The notes: generated from the sequence alone by a model not told the origin. Positions 45,435-55,844 are shown, counted from the stretch's first letter. The stretch is 64,000 nt of DNA from Bettongia penicillata ogilbyi (GCA_023548195.1 JAJHZJ010000014.1:19465718-19529717); one strand, 5' to 3'. A program made the numbers and translations.

Positions 45435-46367
45435 GAGCTCAAAAAGGATTTTGAAAATCAAATTAGACAGGTGGAGGAAAAACTGAGAAGAGAAATGAGA
45501 GAGATGCAAGAAAAGCATGAAAAGCGGGTCAATACCTTGGTAAAGGAGACCCAAAAAAATGCTGAAGAAAATAACACCTTGAAAAATAGGCTCACTCAAT
45601 TAGCAAAAGAGGTTCAAAAAGCCAATGAGGAGAAGAATGCTTTCAAAAGCAGAATTAGCCAAATGGAAAAAGAGGTTCAAAAGCTCACTGAAGAAAAGAG
45701 TTCTCTCAAAATTAGAATGGAACAGATGGAGGCTAATGACTTTCTGAGAAACCAAGAAATCACCAAACAAAACCAAAAGAATGAAAAAATCGAAGATAAT
45801 GTGAAATATCTCATGGGAAAAACAACTGACCTGGAAAATAGATCCAGGAGAGATAATTTAAAAATTATGGGACTACCTAAAAGCCATGATCAAAAAAAGA
45901 GCCTAGACATCATCTTTCATGAAATTATCAAGGAAAACTGCCCTGAGATTCTAGAACCAGAGGGCAAAATAAGTATTGAAAGAATCCATCGATCACCGCC
46001 TGAAAGAGATCCAAAAAGAGAAACTCCTAGGAACATTGTGGCCAAATTCCAGAATTCCCAGGTCAAGGAGAAAATATTGCAAGCAGCTACAAAGAAACAA
46101 TTCCAGTTTTGTGGAAATACAATCAGGATAACTCAAGATCTAGCAGCTTCTACATTAAGGGATCGAAGGGCGTGGAATGGGATATTCCAGAAGTCAAAGG
46201 AACTAGGACTCAAACCAAGAATCACCTACCCAGCAAAACTGAGTATAATACTTCAGGGGAAAATATGGTCTTTCAATGAAACAGAGGACTTTCAAGCATT
46301 CTTGATGAAAAGACCAGAGCTGAAAAGAAAATTTGACTTTCAAACACAAGAAGGAGAAGAAGCATGA
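45429..46367 (+). CDS. HAL1/L1-type ORF1p, 312-residue open frame
   Basis: An RNA-binding, nucleic-acid-chaperone-type protein of the L1 ORF1p family; such proteins trimerise and coat LINE RNA in cytoplasmic particles. Residues 1-135 are a Lys/Glu-rich heptad coiled coil containing three tandem 21-residue blocks (41-103). Residues 141-225 match the RRM-like domain ('RRDNLKIMGLPKS' at 140-152, 'ISIERIHRSPP' at 181-191, 'RNIVAKF' at 201-207). Residues 226-300 match the C-terminal domain ('IRITQDL' 232-238, 'RDRRAWN' 244-250, 'PRITYPAKLSI' 263-273). Human ORF1p is 338 residues; this frame lacks a roughly 58-residue N-terminal tail, which lies in a shifted frame upstream. An in-frame TGA precedes ATG 45429, so translation would begin there or at a later Met. 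No ORF2 follows. Whether it is expressed is unknown. Confidence 0.85.
   Translation: MEELKKDFENQIRQVEEKLRREMREMQEKHEKRVNTLVKETQKNAEENNTLKNRLTQLAKEVQKANEEKNAFKSRISQMEKEVQKLTEEKSSLKIRMEQMEANDFLRNQEITKQNQKNEKIEDNVKYLMGKTTDLENRSRRDNLKIMGLPKSHDQKKSLDIIFHEIIKENCPEILEPEGKISIERIHRSPPERDPKRETPRNIVAKFQNSQVKEKILQAATKKQFQFCGNTIRITQDLAASTLRDRRAWNGIFQKSKELGLKPRITYPAKLSIILQGKIWSFNETEDFQAFLMKRPELKRKFDFQTQEGEEA
45549..45737 (+). repeat. Three tandem 63-bp units inside ORF1
   Basis: Residues 41-61, 62-82 and 83-103 share the pattern xQKxxEExxxxKxRxxQxxKE, three heptads per unit. DNA units start at 45549, 45612 and 45675 and share 'agaggttcaaaa' (second and third) and 'gaagaaaa/gaggagaag' blocks. The arrangement lengthens the coiled coil without shifting its register. 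Confidence 0.85.
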
Positions 46368-46489
46368 AAAAGTAAACAGCAAAGAGAAGTCATAAGGGAC
46401 TTACCAAAGGTGAACTGTTTACATTCCTACATGGAAAGACAATATTTGTAACTCTTAAAACTTTTCAGTATCTGGGTAGTTGGTGGGAT

Positions 46490-46566
46490 CACACACACAC
46501 ACACACGCACACACATGTACATGCATGCACACACACACACATACACACATGCACGCACACACAGAG
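46490..46566. repeat. (CA)n microsatellite in the HAL1 3' region
   Basis: An interrupted CA run with CACG, TGCA and CATA variants, at a place where marsupial L1/HAL1 3' regions often carry a CA tract. Confidence 0.9.
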
Positions 46567-47372
46567 ACAGAGAGCACAGAGTGAATTGAATAGGAGGGGA
46601 CCATATCTTAAAAGAAATTAAGGTAAATGGTGAGAGAGAAATGTAGTGGGAGGAGTGAGGGTGAAATGGAATGGGGTAAATTATATCTCATTCAAGAGAC
46701 AAGCAGGAGACTTTTTAGTGGAGGGAAAAAGGAGAGCTGAGAAGAAAACATGAAGTTTACCCTCATCACATTCGACTAAAGGAAGGAGTAAAATGCACAC
46801 TCATTTTGATATGAAAACCTATCTTACAGTACAGGAAAGTGGGGGAGAAGGAGATAAGCAGGGAGGGAGGGATGATGGAAGGGAGGGCAATGGGAGAAGG
46901 GAGCAATCTGAAGTCAACATTCGGGGAGGGACAGGATCAAAAGACAGAATAGAAACAATGGGGGGCAGGATAGGATGGAGGGAAATACAGTTAGTCTTAC
47001 ACAACACGACTGTTATTGAAGTCATTTGCAAAACTACACAGATATGGCCTATATTGAATTGCCTGCCTTCCCAAAGGGAACGGGTGGGGAGGGAGTGATG
47101 GGGAGAATTTGGAACTCAAAGTTTTAGGAACAACTGTTTAGTATTGTTGTTGCTACCAGGAAATAAGAAATACAGTTAATGGGGAATAGAAAGTCATCTG
47201 GCCCTACAGGACGAAAGAGAAGATGGGGACAAGAGAAGGGAGGGATGATAGAAGAGAGGGCAGATTGGTGATAGGGAAAATTAGAATGCTTGGTGTATTG
47301 GGGTCGGTGGAGGGGATAAATGGGGAGCAAATTTGGAACCCAAAATTTTTTGAAAATGAATGTAAAAAGTTA

Positions 47373-47397
47373 AATAAATAAATTTATATTTAAAAAA
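47373..47397 (+). terminator. Polyadenylation motifs and tail of the HAL1-like element
   Basis: AATAAA at 47373-47378 and an overlapping second motif, followed by 'tttatatttaaaaaaa' and then the target duplication. The tail is short and A-rich rather than pure poly-A. Confidence 0.65.
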
Positions 47398-47410
47398 AGA
47401 CTAAATATCC
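47398..47410 (+). repeat. Right target-site duplication of the HAL1-like element
   Basis: 'agactaaatatcc', identical to 44573-44585. The A at 47398 could equally be part of the tail. Confidence 0.92.
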
Positions 47411-47578
47411 TCCTGCATACCCTTCTACATACTTTGTAGCTCCTAATCTGTAGTACTATGACCTTGTATGCCTTCTGTTCATGCTATTTATATTTTCTTG
47501 CTCTTACTGAAATCTAGTTTCTCCTTCCAAACACACCTGTTGGCATGCTGTCAAATGCCAGCTACTCCTCTCATACAA

Positions 47579-48690
47579 AATCACAGATTTTAAGATTTGG
47601 AAGAAACCCCAATGGCCATCTTGTCTAACCCATACAAGGAAGGAAACTGCATTAGAACATACACGTGTCCATATAGCCTTGGTTTAAAAAACTCAAATGA
47701 AGTTGCAATGCAAGGGCTTAAATAATTCCCAATGGTCTCTTAAAGCAAAATGCCTTCCACATCCACAGAAAGAACTATGGAATTTGATCACAGAATGGAG
47801 CAGATCATTTTCTTTTGTATTATGTTTTGGTTTGTTTTATGATTTCTCCCATTCATTTTAATTCTGTGCAACATGACCAAGGTGAAAATGTATTTAATAG
47901 GAATGTATGTGTAGACCCTATATAAAACTGTATGCCATCTCAGGGAGGGAGTAGGGAAGCAGGGGAGTAAGGGGGGAGGAAGGGAAAAAAATCTAAGATA
48001 TATGGAAGTGATTGTAGAACACTGAAAACAAATAAAATAATAATAAAAAATTAAAAAAAAAACTCCAATGAAGGAGAAATAACCACCTCTACAGACAGCC
48101 CTTTTATATTCTTGAATAGTTCCAATTGTTAGGAAGATTTTTCTGACATCTAGTTTAAATTTTCCCTATAGCATATGTTTCTGGCTCTGCCCTCTAGGGA
48201 AAAACAGAACAAGTTAAATCTCTCTTCCACATGACAGTCCTTCAAATGCTTGAACACAATTGTCATGTTCCCCCTGAGTCTTCCTTTCTCCAAACCAAGG
48301 TATCTTCAACCCATCTTAAAATGTCATGGACTCAAAGCCCTTCATCATCCTGCTTGTACTCCTCTAGAAACTGCAGTTCATCAATATCCATCTTAAACTA
48401 TGGTTTCCAGAAATGAACACAATAATGCAGATGAAGTCTGACGAGAAAAAATACAGTGGCAATATCACCTCCATATTTCTAGAAGCTATGCCCCACCTAA
48501 TGCAACCCAAGACTGCTTTAGCTTTTTTGACTGCCAGATCACATAGCTGATTCATGCTGAACTTGCAGTCTACTAAAATTCCAAATTATTTTTCAGATCA
48601 GCTTCTAGCTATTCATGTCTCCTCCATATCTGGAAAATTGATTTTTTAGACCCAAGTGTGAGACCTCACATTTTTCACTAATGAATTTTA
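47579..48690 (-). mobile_element. CR1-type LINE (antisense), split by an L1 3' end
   Basis: The left part (to 47702) and right part (from 48061) together read as a reversed CR1 3' half: 'ccatcttgtctaacccatac', 'attgttaggaagatttttct', 'ggctctgccctctagggaaa', 'acatgacagtccttcaaatg', 'catgttccccctgagtcttc' and 'ttcatgctgaacttgcagtc'. The minus-strand frame 48364-48555 encodes 'AVKKAKAVLGCIRWGIASRN', matching the CR1 ORF2 motif also seen at 43.7 kb. Confidence 0.85.
47703..48060 (+). mobile_element. L1 3'UTR insertion in CR1, with TSD
   Basis: 'ccttccacatccacagaaag', 'aactatggaatttgatcaca', 'tgcaacatgaccaaggtgaa' and 'gggagggagtagggaagcag', then an A-rich tail: the last 360 bp of a marsupial L1. 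The flanks 47690-47702 'aactcaaatgaag' and 48061-48073 'aactccaatgaag' are a 13-bp duplication with one mismatch, and the CR1 text joins across it. Confidence 0.88.
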
Positions 48691-48980
48691 CATCTTTCCC
48701 TTTGCCAAAGGGGAAATTGGGATACTTCTTTATCTCCACTGCCACTTTCAGATCCTTCTTTTCCCACAAGAACTCAGCAACTACTTTCTCCCTCTCAACT
48801 TCACTTGAATCTGACTAGATCTAAGTTGCTGTCATCTACAGTCTCAAAGTTACTCTACCTCCTAAAAAAGTTTAGTACCTGTCTTACAGTTTTCTTCTCC
48901 ATCCTAATTCCCCCCACCCTGCTTTTAGAAACCCCATTGCCTCCTCAGATCCTATGACCTTTGTCTCACAGGGGGAAAGA
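48691..48980. other. Unassigned
   Basis: Nothing recognised; it may be the far end of the CR1 element. Confidence 0.35.
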
Positions 48981-48984
48981 TCAG

Positions 48985-49145
48985 GAAATCAGACATCATT
49001 GGGTCCAACTTTCTCACTTTAGAATTGAGGAAAATGAAACCCAGAGAAGTTGAATGATTTGTCCAGGGTTGCACAAGAATTATTAAGTAGGATTTAAATC
49101 TGAAACTTCCTAAGTCCAAGTCCAATGACCTATATCACACTACCT
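48985..49145 (-). repeat. MIR/CORE-SINE (antisense)
   Basis: 'cattgggtccaactttctca', 'agaattgaggaaaatgaaac', 'tttgtccagggttgcacaag' and 'aagtccaagtccaatgacct' follow the reversed MIR order. Confidence 0.8.
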
Positions 49146-50655
49146 TCCAAATCTCTGTCTCCAATCTACATCAACCACACACAGAATAATAATAACTTAT
49201 GCATTCCTCTTCATCAATTTTACCTCCCCCCAACAGCTTGCATTAAAATTTTCCCCTGTAACAGAATTCCTTCTTATGGTTCTGTATATGTAGATCAGCC
49301 GAAGGAATTGAGAATGAAGAAGAAAAATATTTAAGGGCCAGTGATAATTCTCTTCATATATCTTTTAATCTTTTTAAATTAACAAGCACTTATTTTCCCT
49401 TTCTTGCATCTTTCCTGCTTTGAAAAAGAAAAGTTTTGTAATAAGCCTGCATAGCCAAGCCAAATCCCACATTGGACTTGGCCAAAATTGTCTATCTCAT
49501 TCTGCATCTCATTGCATCGAACAAAACTCGGAAGCCATTTATCTTTACAATGTCAATGATACATCAAATTGTTCTCTTGTTAATTTCGTCTGCTTATTTA
49601 ATCTACATCAGTTCACGAAAGTTTTCTCATGTATCTCTGAAACGGTCTCTTTAAGTATTGTTTTCAAATATGTGAAAACAGAAAACATTTAGACATAAGT
49701 CATGAAATTATCAGAAGACAATTGTTTTTATAATCACTGCAGCTCTCATGTCATACAGAAGGGTTAGTTCAAAGTCTTTGTCATTTATCCTCTTCACCAT
49801 TTCTCTATGTAAATATCTATTTCTCTTCAGAATATTTTGCTCTCATATTGTTCAAATAAAAATTGAGGGGGAATAACAAACTTTTGGTAAAAAAAAATTG
49901 ATTACAAAGATAATAACAAGTATCACAATATGACAACAGTCATTCCCTCAAAGTCCAACTTATCACTTATGTCATGTGGGATGGGAAGGAGGGTCTAAGG
50001 AGAGGTAACAACAGAAAAGTAGGAGAATAATATTCAGTGGGGACTTCACGTGCCCTGGGACTTCTACAGTAATGGTGAAGGCCTAATAGTAAACTTGAAA
50101 CACTGGAGAATTAGGCTCTGACAGTGGCACTGACTGGCTCAGCATCCCTACCAGCATGATGCAAGTGCTTCTGAGTCCAAAAAAAAGACAATGAGGGATA
50201 AATTTGTAGGTTGAACCTACTTGAAATCATTATAATTATTAACTTGACAAAGAGGATCATAACACTAGCGACACTTTTTCATGTTCTGATATCACAGGAA
50301 AGCAAGGTAAATTGGAATGAATATGAAATATCAAATCCTTCCTTCCAGAAATGCTTCAGCACATATTGTGTTGGTCATTAGACAAAGTAAACCATAGGTG
50401 CACATGAAAAGCGCTAAAGAAATAACTTTCACTATGCACTAGTACTATTTCATAACAAATAAAATAAAATTAAAAACGCAGGAAGACAAGGGTATCATGC
50501 AGCTTTTTATCAATGATACTCTGATTAAAACACAGACACACACACACGAAACAATGTATTATTGATCAGCGAAAGGCAATAATAAGAAATAACTTTATCC
50601 CCAAGTCCATATTAAATTAAATAAAATTAGAGAAATGCAAAAATCTAAACTGTCA
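49146..50655. other. Unassigned
   Basis: No gene found. The two overlapping frames near 49420-49692 look by chance open and have no motif. Confidence 0.4.
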
Positions 50656-50659
50656 AAAT

Positions 50660-51340
50660 CTAAGACTAATGCTCCAAAACTCCTACCTAAAAGAATAGAG
50701 AATGAAAATAACGTTGAACTTTCAAATTATTTTCAAAAGGAGATGGACATATTTACACTGGAATTTTTAAAGTCTTTTTTAAAACTGAATGGCATGAATA
50801 TAATGAGCAAATTAGCTATAACAAAGGAGAACAATTTTTAAAACTGGAATTAGCTTATCATCATAAAGGAATTCATTCTCAGAAAATATTTGATAGAAGG
50901 TGAGAGGGAAAAACACATTTCAGGACTTGTACACAATTGAATATGCAGTGGCCATTGCCATTATAAGAAACATAAGGAAAGATGTAGCCAACAAAGAACA
51001 CTCCTGAAGCAAGATGTGAAATATCATCAAGGCAGAAATGACTACAGAAAACAATGCAAGTTCTATGGAAAAGAACTGGAGAATTACTTGAAGACCTAGC
51101 AGGTACATGCAGTAGAAAATATGAATACCACACTAAGCAATTAAAGTAAAAAACTCATATACACTGAAACATAGAAAACCAGTCAGAAATTCCAGATTCT
51201 CTTAAGCCAGAAATTAAAGGTAAAATTCAAAAGTTTAAGATAATACAAGGAACCAAAGCAGCACAAAGCATAAAATAAATATTTGGCATCTATCAAAAAC
51301 TTTACTATAAAAGCTTAAGAATTAAAGAAAGCTCCACAAA
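50660..51340 (+). mobile_element. Old non-LTR LINE, possibly R4/Dong-like (copy 2)
   Basis: Shares about 120 bp with copy 1 (here 51210-51330): 'cagaaattaaaggtaaaatt', 'caaaagtttaagataataca', 'aaactttactataaaagctt'. It also shares the upstream segment ('gaaaataacgttgaactttc' against 'aaaataacgtcaatatttca'). The 5' part has a 68-codon frame (50635-50841) rich in Lys and Asn. No catalytic motif is preserved. Confidence 0.5.
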
Positions 51341-51890
51341 ACTTTCTACATGTATACTGACCTTTATATTGAAGATTATACAATAAAATAATTAGAAGTA
51401 GATCATATATTTCTCAGTTATGGGTCTGAAATCTATTTTAATTCAACGATGGATAGAAGAACTCAAAAGATATAAAATAGATTGTTTTAATTACACGTGT
51501 AACCCAACTTTTGAGCACACCTAGTTTCCCTAACAAAGCCCTACAACCCTGCCAAATAGATAGGGGTAGCCTCTTTGATTGACTGCCTCTGTTTTTAAAA
51601 GGAATGTGACCTAGCTGTTTACTGCTAGGTGCTATGCTCAGCCCAGCTCAGACTGTACTGCAAAAAAGGAAAGGATTCCCTTCCCCTACTCTCTCTCTTT
51701 TATGCAAGCTCTGGGGGTTGCTTCTGCTATTTGTTTTTTTTCCTTGGTTTCAGGCAATCCTTACTCAGGTGGTAGGGATTCAGCAAACTCCGCTGCCAGC
51801 AAAATGGGCATACCCAAAAGCCAGGTTACACATGAAACTACACATGAAAAGATTCTTCACAAACAATATTAGTGTATCTAAGATAAGGAG
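51341..51890. other. Unassigned
   Basis: No clear family. The 90-codon frame 51634-51906 shows no domain; it runs into L1 text. Confidence 0.4.
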
Positions 51891-51894
51891 AGAA

Positions 51895-52935
51895 GTAGAT
51901 GAATAGGAAGAAAAAATCCTTCTATAAAATTTTTCTGATAAGGGTTTAGTATCCAAGATATATAAACTATATTTATATGTATATAGGTAGATAAACGTGT
52001 GTGTGTGTAACTTACAGCCATTCCCTAATACATAAATAGTCAGAGGATATGAACAGAAAAGCTCTCAAAAGAAAAATTGAAAAGATTTCACAAACCACAT
52101 GAAAGAATGTTCCAAACCACTAATAAAGTGAGAAATTAAAACAAAAATAACCCTTCAATTTCACCTCACACCCCACAAATTGATGGGGATGACACAAAAT
52201 AGCAATAATTGATGTTGGAGGGGTTGTGAAAAGACAGGCATACTAATACATTTTTGGTGGAGCTGTGAGATGAGTTTTGGAAAATAATTTTTAAGTAAAT
52301 GCCTAAAATATCCATACCCTTTGAACCAGAGACCCCATGGGACTTACACCCCAAGGAAGCCAGTAATAAGAAAAAAGTCCCTATTTAAATTAAAATATTT
52401 ATAACAGCACTTTTTGCAATAGCAAAGAATTAAAAACAAAACAGATGTCTATCCCTTGGGAAATATCTGAACAAATTGTAGTACATGGATTTCCTATAAT
52501 ACTACTGTGCTATATATTGTGTGTTCTAAAATCAGAGGATCATGGAAAAATCTGTATGAAGTGATAGAGTGAAGTAAAAAAAACCAAGACACTATACACA
52601 ATTACTACAACAATGTAAATGGAAGGAACAAACACATACACAAAGTGAATGTATTAAGATTATAAAGGTCAAGCATGAATCGAACGAAGAAATATGAGAG
52701 GACACTCTTGTGGATGTAAGAACTCAACAGATGTTAGACCCAGCACATGTTTTCTGACTTTTTCAATGTCTTGATCAGTTATACTGATTTTTTTCCCCTC
52801 TTTAAACATATTGCTATATGGGATGGCTCTCTGGGAAAGGGAAGAGGAGAGGACACTGATGATGACTACAAAGGATGCAAGAAACAGAAGACATCAAATA
52901 AAAACTTACTTAGAAAAGGATTTTTAAAAAGAAGC
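51895..52935 (+). mobile_element. L1, 5'-truncated: ORF2 C-terminus and 3'UTR
   Basis: 'gggtttagtatccaagatat', 'agccattccctaatacataa', 'acctcacaccccacaaattg', 'tttttggtggagctgtgaga', 'acccatacc'-type text with 'cctttgaaccagagacccca', 'caatgtaaatggaaggaaca' and a 3'UTR ending in an A-rich segment. All frames are interrupted. Confidence 0.8.
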
Positions 52936-53675
52936 AAAAAGGACAAAGTGAGACAACCTCCAAACAAAGAAGATTTATAAAATTTCTGCTTATCTTTATG
53001 ATCACAAATCCAATCCAATGAAAATGAAAATTGGATCAAATGATAAATAGAATGTTTGTATATCATTAATATAATTAGCAATAGAAGAATTGTATCTAGG
53101 GAGGTGTAGGTTCTTTGTTGACCACTAGCTCCTGTCTTGGCCCTCTATGAACCTAGCAAGCTAGCTTTTCTTTCCAGGGTATATAGTCACTCCTTTTCAG
53201 GGTGTATAGCCAATCCTTTCTCAGTCAATGACTAGCCTCACTTTCCAATTCAATCAGAGTTATGATTCACATTTCATAATAGGATGTCAGAGCATCTACA
53301 TAGCTTTACATCTAGTGTAACACATCTCTTCCTTTCTTATATAGAAACGTGCATATGAGCTATTATCATTATTAATTTTTGTTGGTTATAATTAAATATG
53401 AATAAAAAGGAGAATATTTCAAAATTTCCCTCCAATTTTTAAAAATTCATTTCCATTTGAAAAGGAAATATTGTGCTTATCTCCAGCACTGGTTTTTGTA
53501 TTTATGCCACCAGGAAACTATGTCAATGAATGGTTCAAGATTTGGTCTCTTGAGCCAATAAAGTCTCAAGGACAATTTCAATTCCTTTGAAGGAAAAACC
53601 AGCCTAGCCTACATGGCAGAGACCCAAGTAGATATTGCTCCTACTAGCTACTCTTTTTTTTCTGATTTAAGTGAC
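52936..53675. other. Unassigned
   Basis: No gene or family recognised. Confidence 0.4.
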
Positions 53676-54170
53676 TCTACTCTTTCCTGGTTCTTCATCT
53701 ACATATCTGACCACTCTTTCTCAGTTTCCCTTGAGCTGTCCCAGAGACATCCCAAACTCAATACAGAATTATCTTTTCCTCTATACCACCCCTCATTCAA
53801 ACGTCCCCACTTTTTATTTGAGGCAACACTATTCTTTCAGTCTCCCAGGTTTATAGCTTTGGCATTATCCTCTACTCTCCATTCATTCTCACCCCACATA
53901 TCCAATCAATAGCCAAATTTTAGCCTTTCTCCTTGAACATCTCTCACATGCTACTCCTCTCTAGTCCCAAATCTGACACTTTAGTTCACCTCACTCAGAT
54001 TATTGCGGTGGCTTAACAATTGAGGTCTTCTTGCTTCAGATCTCTCCTCTCTCCAGGTTGTCCTTCATTCATCCTCCACATGCTCCTAACAAAATTATTT
54101 TCATTAAATACACATCTGACAATGTCATGTCCTTATTGTAAACTCCTACAATTTTCTGTTGTCTCTGGTA

Positions 54171-55252
54171 TACCTGATGAATATCTGGTCACTGGATTCA
54201 GATGCCTCTGGAGGAGAAGTGAGGCTGGTGACCTGCACAGCCCTCTCTCACTCAAAACAAAGTCAAGTGCAAGTCATGTCATCATTTCTCTGATGGCATG
54301 GTCTTCTTTGAAAACAAAGGACAAACACAAGCTGTGAGTAGACTGAGCTGTCTGAATGGGAACCCAGATAACTGGGTAACTCAGCTCACTCTCTCCCTTC
54401 TGTCTCCCTCTCCCCTTCTTTCTCCTCTCCAAAGGAAGGTAAATTTGGATGGCCGGAGGCCAAACCCCAGTTAACTTGGGGTTTGCTGAATAGATTTTCT
54501 TCTTTCTCTTTCTTTCTCTCTCTCCCTCCCTCTCTCCCTTCCTTCCTTTCTTTCTCCTTCTTCCTTTCTTCTTTCCTTCCTTTCTTCCTTTCCTTCCTTC
54601 CTTTCTTTCCTTTCTTTCTCTTCTTCTTTCCTTCTTTCTTTCCTTCTTTCTTTCTTTCTTTCTTTCTTCCTTCCCCCTCCTTCCTTCCTTCCTTCCTTCC
54701 TTCCTTCCTTCCTTCCTTCCTTCCTTTCTTTCTTTCCATCTTTCTTTCTTTGATCTTTCTTTCTTTCCTTCCTTCCTAAAACCTTAAACCCAGTGCACTC
54801 TGAAGCCAATAGACTGGACAACAATAGGTCCTCCCCAAGCTTCACTTAATGGCTGTTTTCTGGACCCTCCTGGCTTAGAGTGACTATTAATAGTAACTGT
54901 TTCTCTTTCCCTCCCAGCTTGATTTAGTTATTTTTTTCTCTTTTTCTCATTAAAGGGGCCATTCCCTGATTATTTCTTAAAGAGACCTATTCATTGAATG
55001 GGTATTACCTTACTCTAAGTGGGTAACTGAAAAGGCCTTAGCCTAAAAGAGTCAAGGTCTCCCATTGCATCCTGGGTCATCTCCAGTCATCCTGATGAAT
55101 ATCTGGTCACTGGACCCAGATGGCTCAAGAGGAGAAAGTAAGGCTGGTGACCTTGCACAGTCCATCCTTATTCATAAAAAACTCAAGTACAAGTCATGTC
55201 TTCATTTCTCTGATGCCATGGCCTTCTCAAAAACGAAGGATGAACACAAGAC
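54171..55252 (+). mobile_element. RTE-tailed composite element, copy B (complete)
   Basis: Structure: unit 1 (54173-54331), a central block of about 760 bp starting 'gctgtgagtagactgagctg' with an expanded TTCC microsatellite, then unit 2 (55091-55250). Units 1 and 2 share 'cctgatgaatatctggtcac', 'gaggctggtgacct' and 'catttctctgatg'. The flanks 54163-54170 'ctctggta' and 55253-55260 'ctctagta' are an 8-bp target duplication with one mismatch, and the L2 text joins across it, so the whole arrangement moved as one. No ORF of interest. The unit tail resembles the RTE 3' end at 42.99 kb. Confidence 0.75.
54491..54776. repeat. (TTCC/TTTC)n microsatellite, ~285 bp
   Basis: A long pyrimidine tract within composite element B. 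The Lys/Glu/Arg-rich and Phe/Leu/Ser-rich frames across it are simple-sequence translations and not proteins. Confidence 0.95.
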
Positions 55253-55844
55253 CTCTAGTATAAAATATAAACTTTTCTGATCAATTTCTAAAACTCTGTA
55301 CAATGCAGCCCCTCCTCATCTTCCAAGTCTCATTGTCCATCACTTCCCCTCTCCTTATTCAGCAACTATTAGCCCCACTTCTTACCGACCTGGCATCCCA
55401 TATGCTATATTCATGGTTTTGTTTTGACCATTCCCCAAACTCGGGATGCACTCTCTCTTCAAATCCACCTCACAGAACCTTCCTTCCAGACACAACTCAA
55501 GTGCTATCTTCTACATGAAACTTTTCCCTGATTAATCCAACAGCTAGTGCCCTCTCTCTCTGGCTTTCTTATACTTATCCCATGGAGAGTAATATCATAG
55601 GTGCCTTGTGCATGTGCCATAACCCATTAAGTCTACTTTGTATTTATATAAATACATATCTATATATACACATACATATTTATACATGTATATGTTGTCT
55701 CCCTCCAACAGAATGAAAGTTTCTTGATCGTAAGAGTGTTTTTTTTCTTTATAACTTTATTTACTGCACCAAGCATAGTTCCTGGAGCACACCGAGCACT
55801 TGACAAACGCTTGTAAATCAATTATTTGATTAGTTAGAGTCCTT

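Larger units (their letters stand above)
44586..47397 (+). mobile_element. Full-length HAL1-like half-LINE (ORF1 only)
   Basis: About 2.8 kb bounded by a perfect 13-bp duplication. Parts in order: a GC-rich 5'UTR (44586-45252) starting 'gagggaggagccaagatggc'; ORF1 (45253-46367, with a frame break near 45435); about 1.03 kb of 3' sequence with a CA microsatellite and purine-rich blocks; AATAAA motifs and a short A-rich tail. No reverse-transcriptase or endonuclease sequence follows ORF1 in any frame, so the copy depends on L1 proteins in trans. This is the known HAL1 plan (L1-derived, lacking ORF2). An L1 with ORF2 deleted is the alternative. The perfect duplication and long open frame point to a fairly recent insertion. 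Confidence 0.88.
53680..55840 (+). mobile_element. L2-type LINE 3' half, split by composite element B
   Basis: Left part to 54170: 'cagtctcccaggtttatagc', 'cccacatatccaatcaatag' and 'aatacacatctgacaatgtc'. Right part from 55253: 'ctctagtataaaatataaac', 'cccttctccagacacaac'-type text near 55480, 'ttctacatgaaacttttccc', 'gtctccctccaacagaatga' and 'acttgacaaacgcttgtaaa' at the 3' end. The two parts join cleanly once the insertion is removed. Confidence 0.82.

Noticed and set aside
46367..47397. Possible ORF2 downstream of ORF1
   Set aside because: I looked for endonuclease and reverse-transcriptase motifs in all frames and found only CA repeats and purine-rich non-coding sequence.
49420..49692. 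Two overlapping plus-strand frames of 90 and 60 codons
   Set aside because: Overlapping in different frames, with no motif or coding bias; chance opening.
54386..54845. Lys/Glu/Arg-rich frames of 117 and 124 codons (minus) and a Phe/Leu/Ser-rich 98-codon frame (plus)
   Set aside because: They are translations of a TTCC/TTTC microsatellite inside a retroelement; length reflects the lack of stops in simple sequence.
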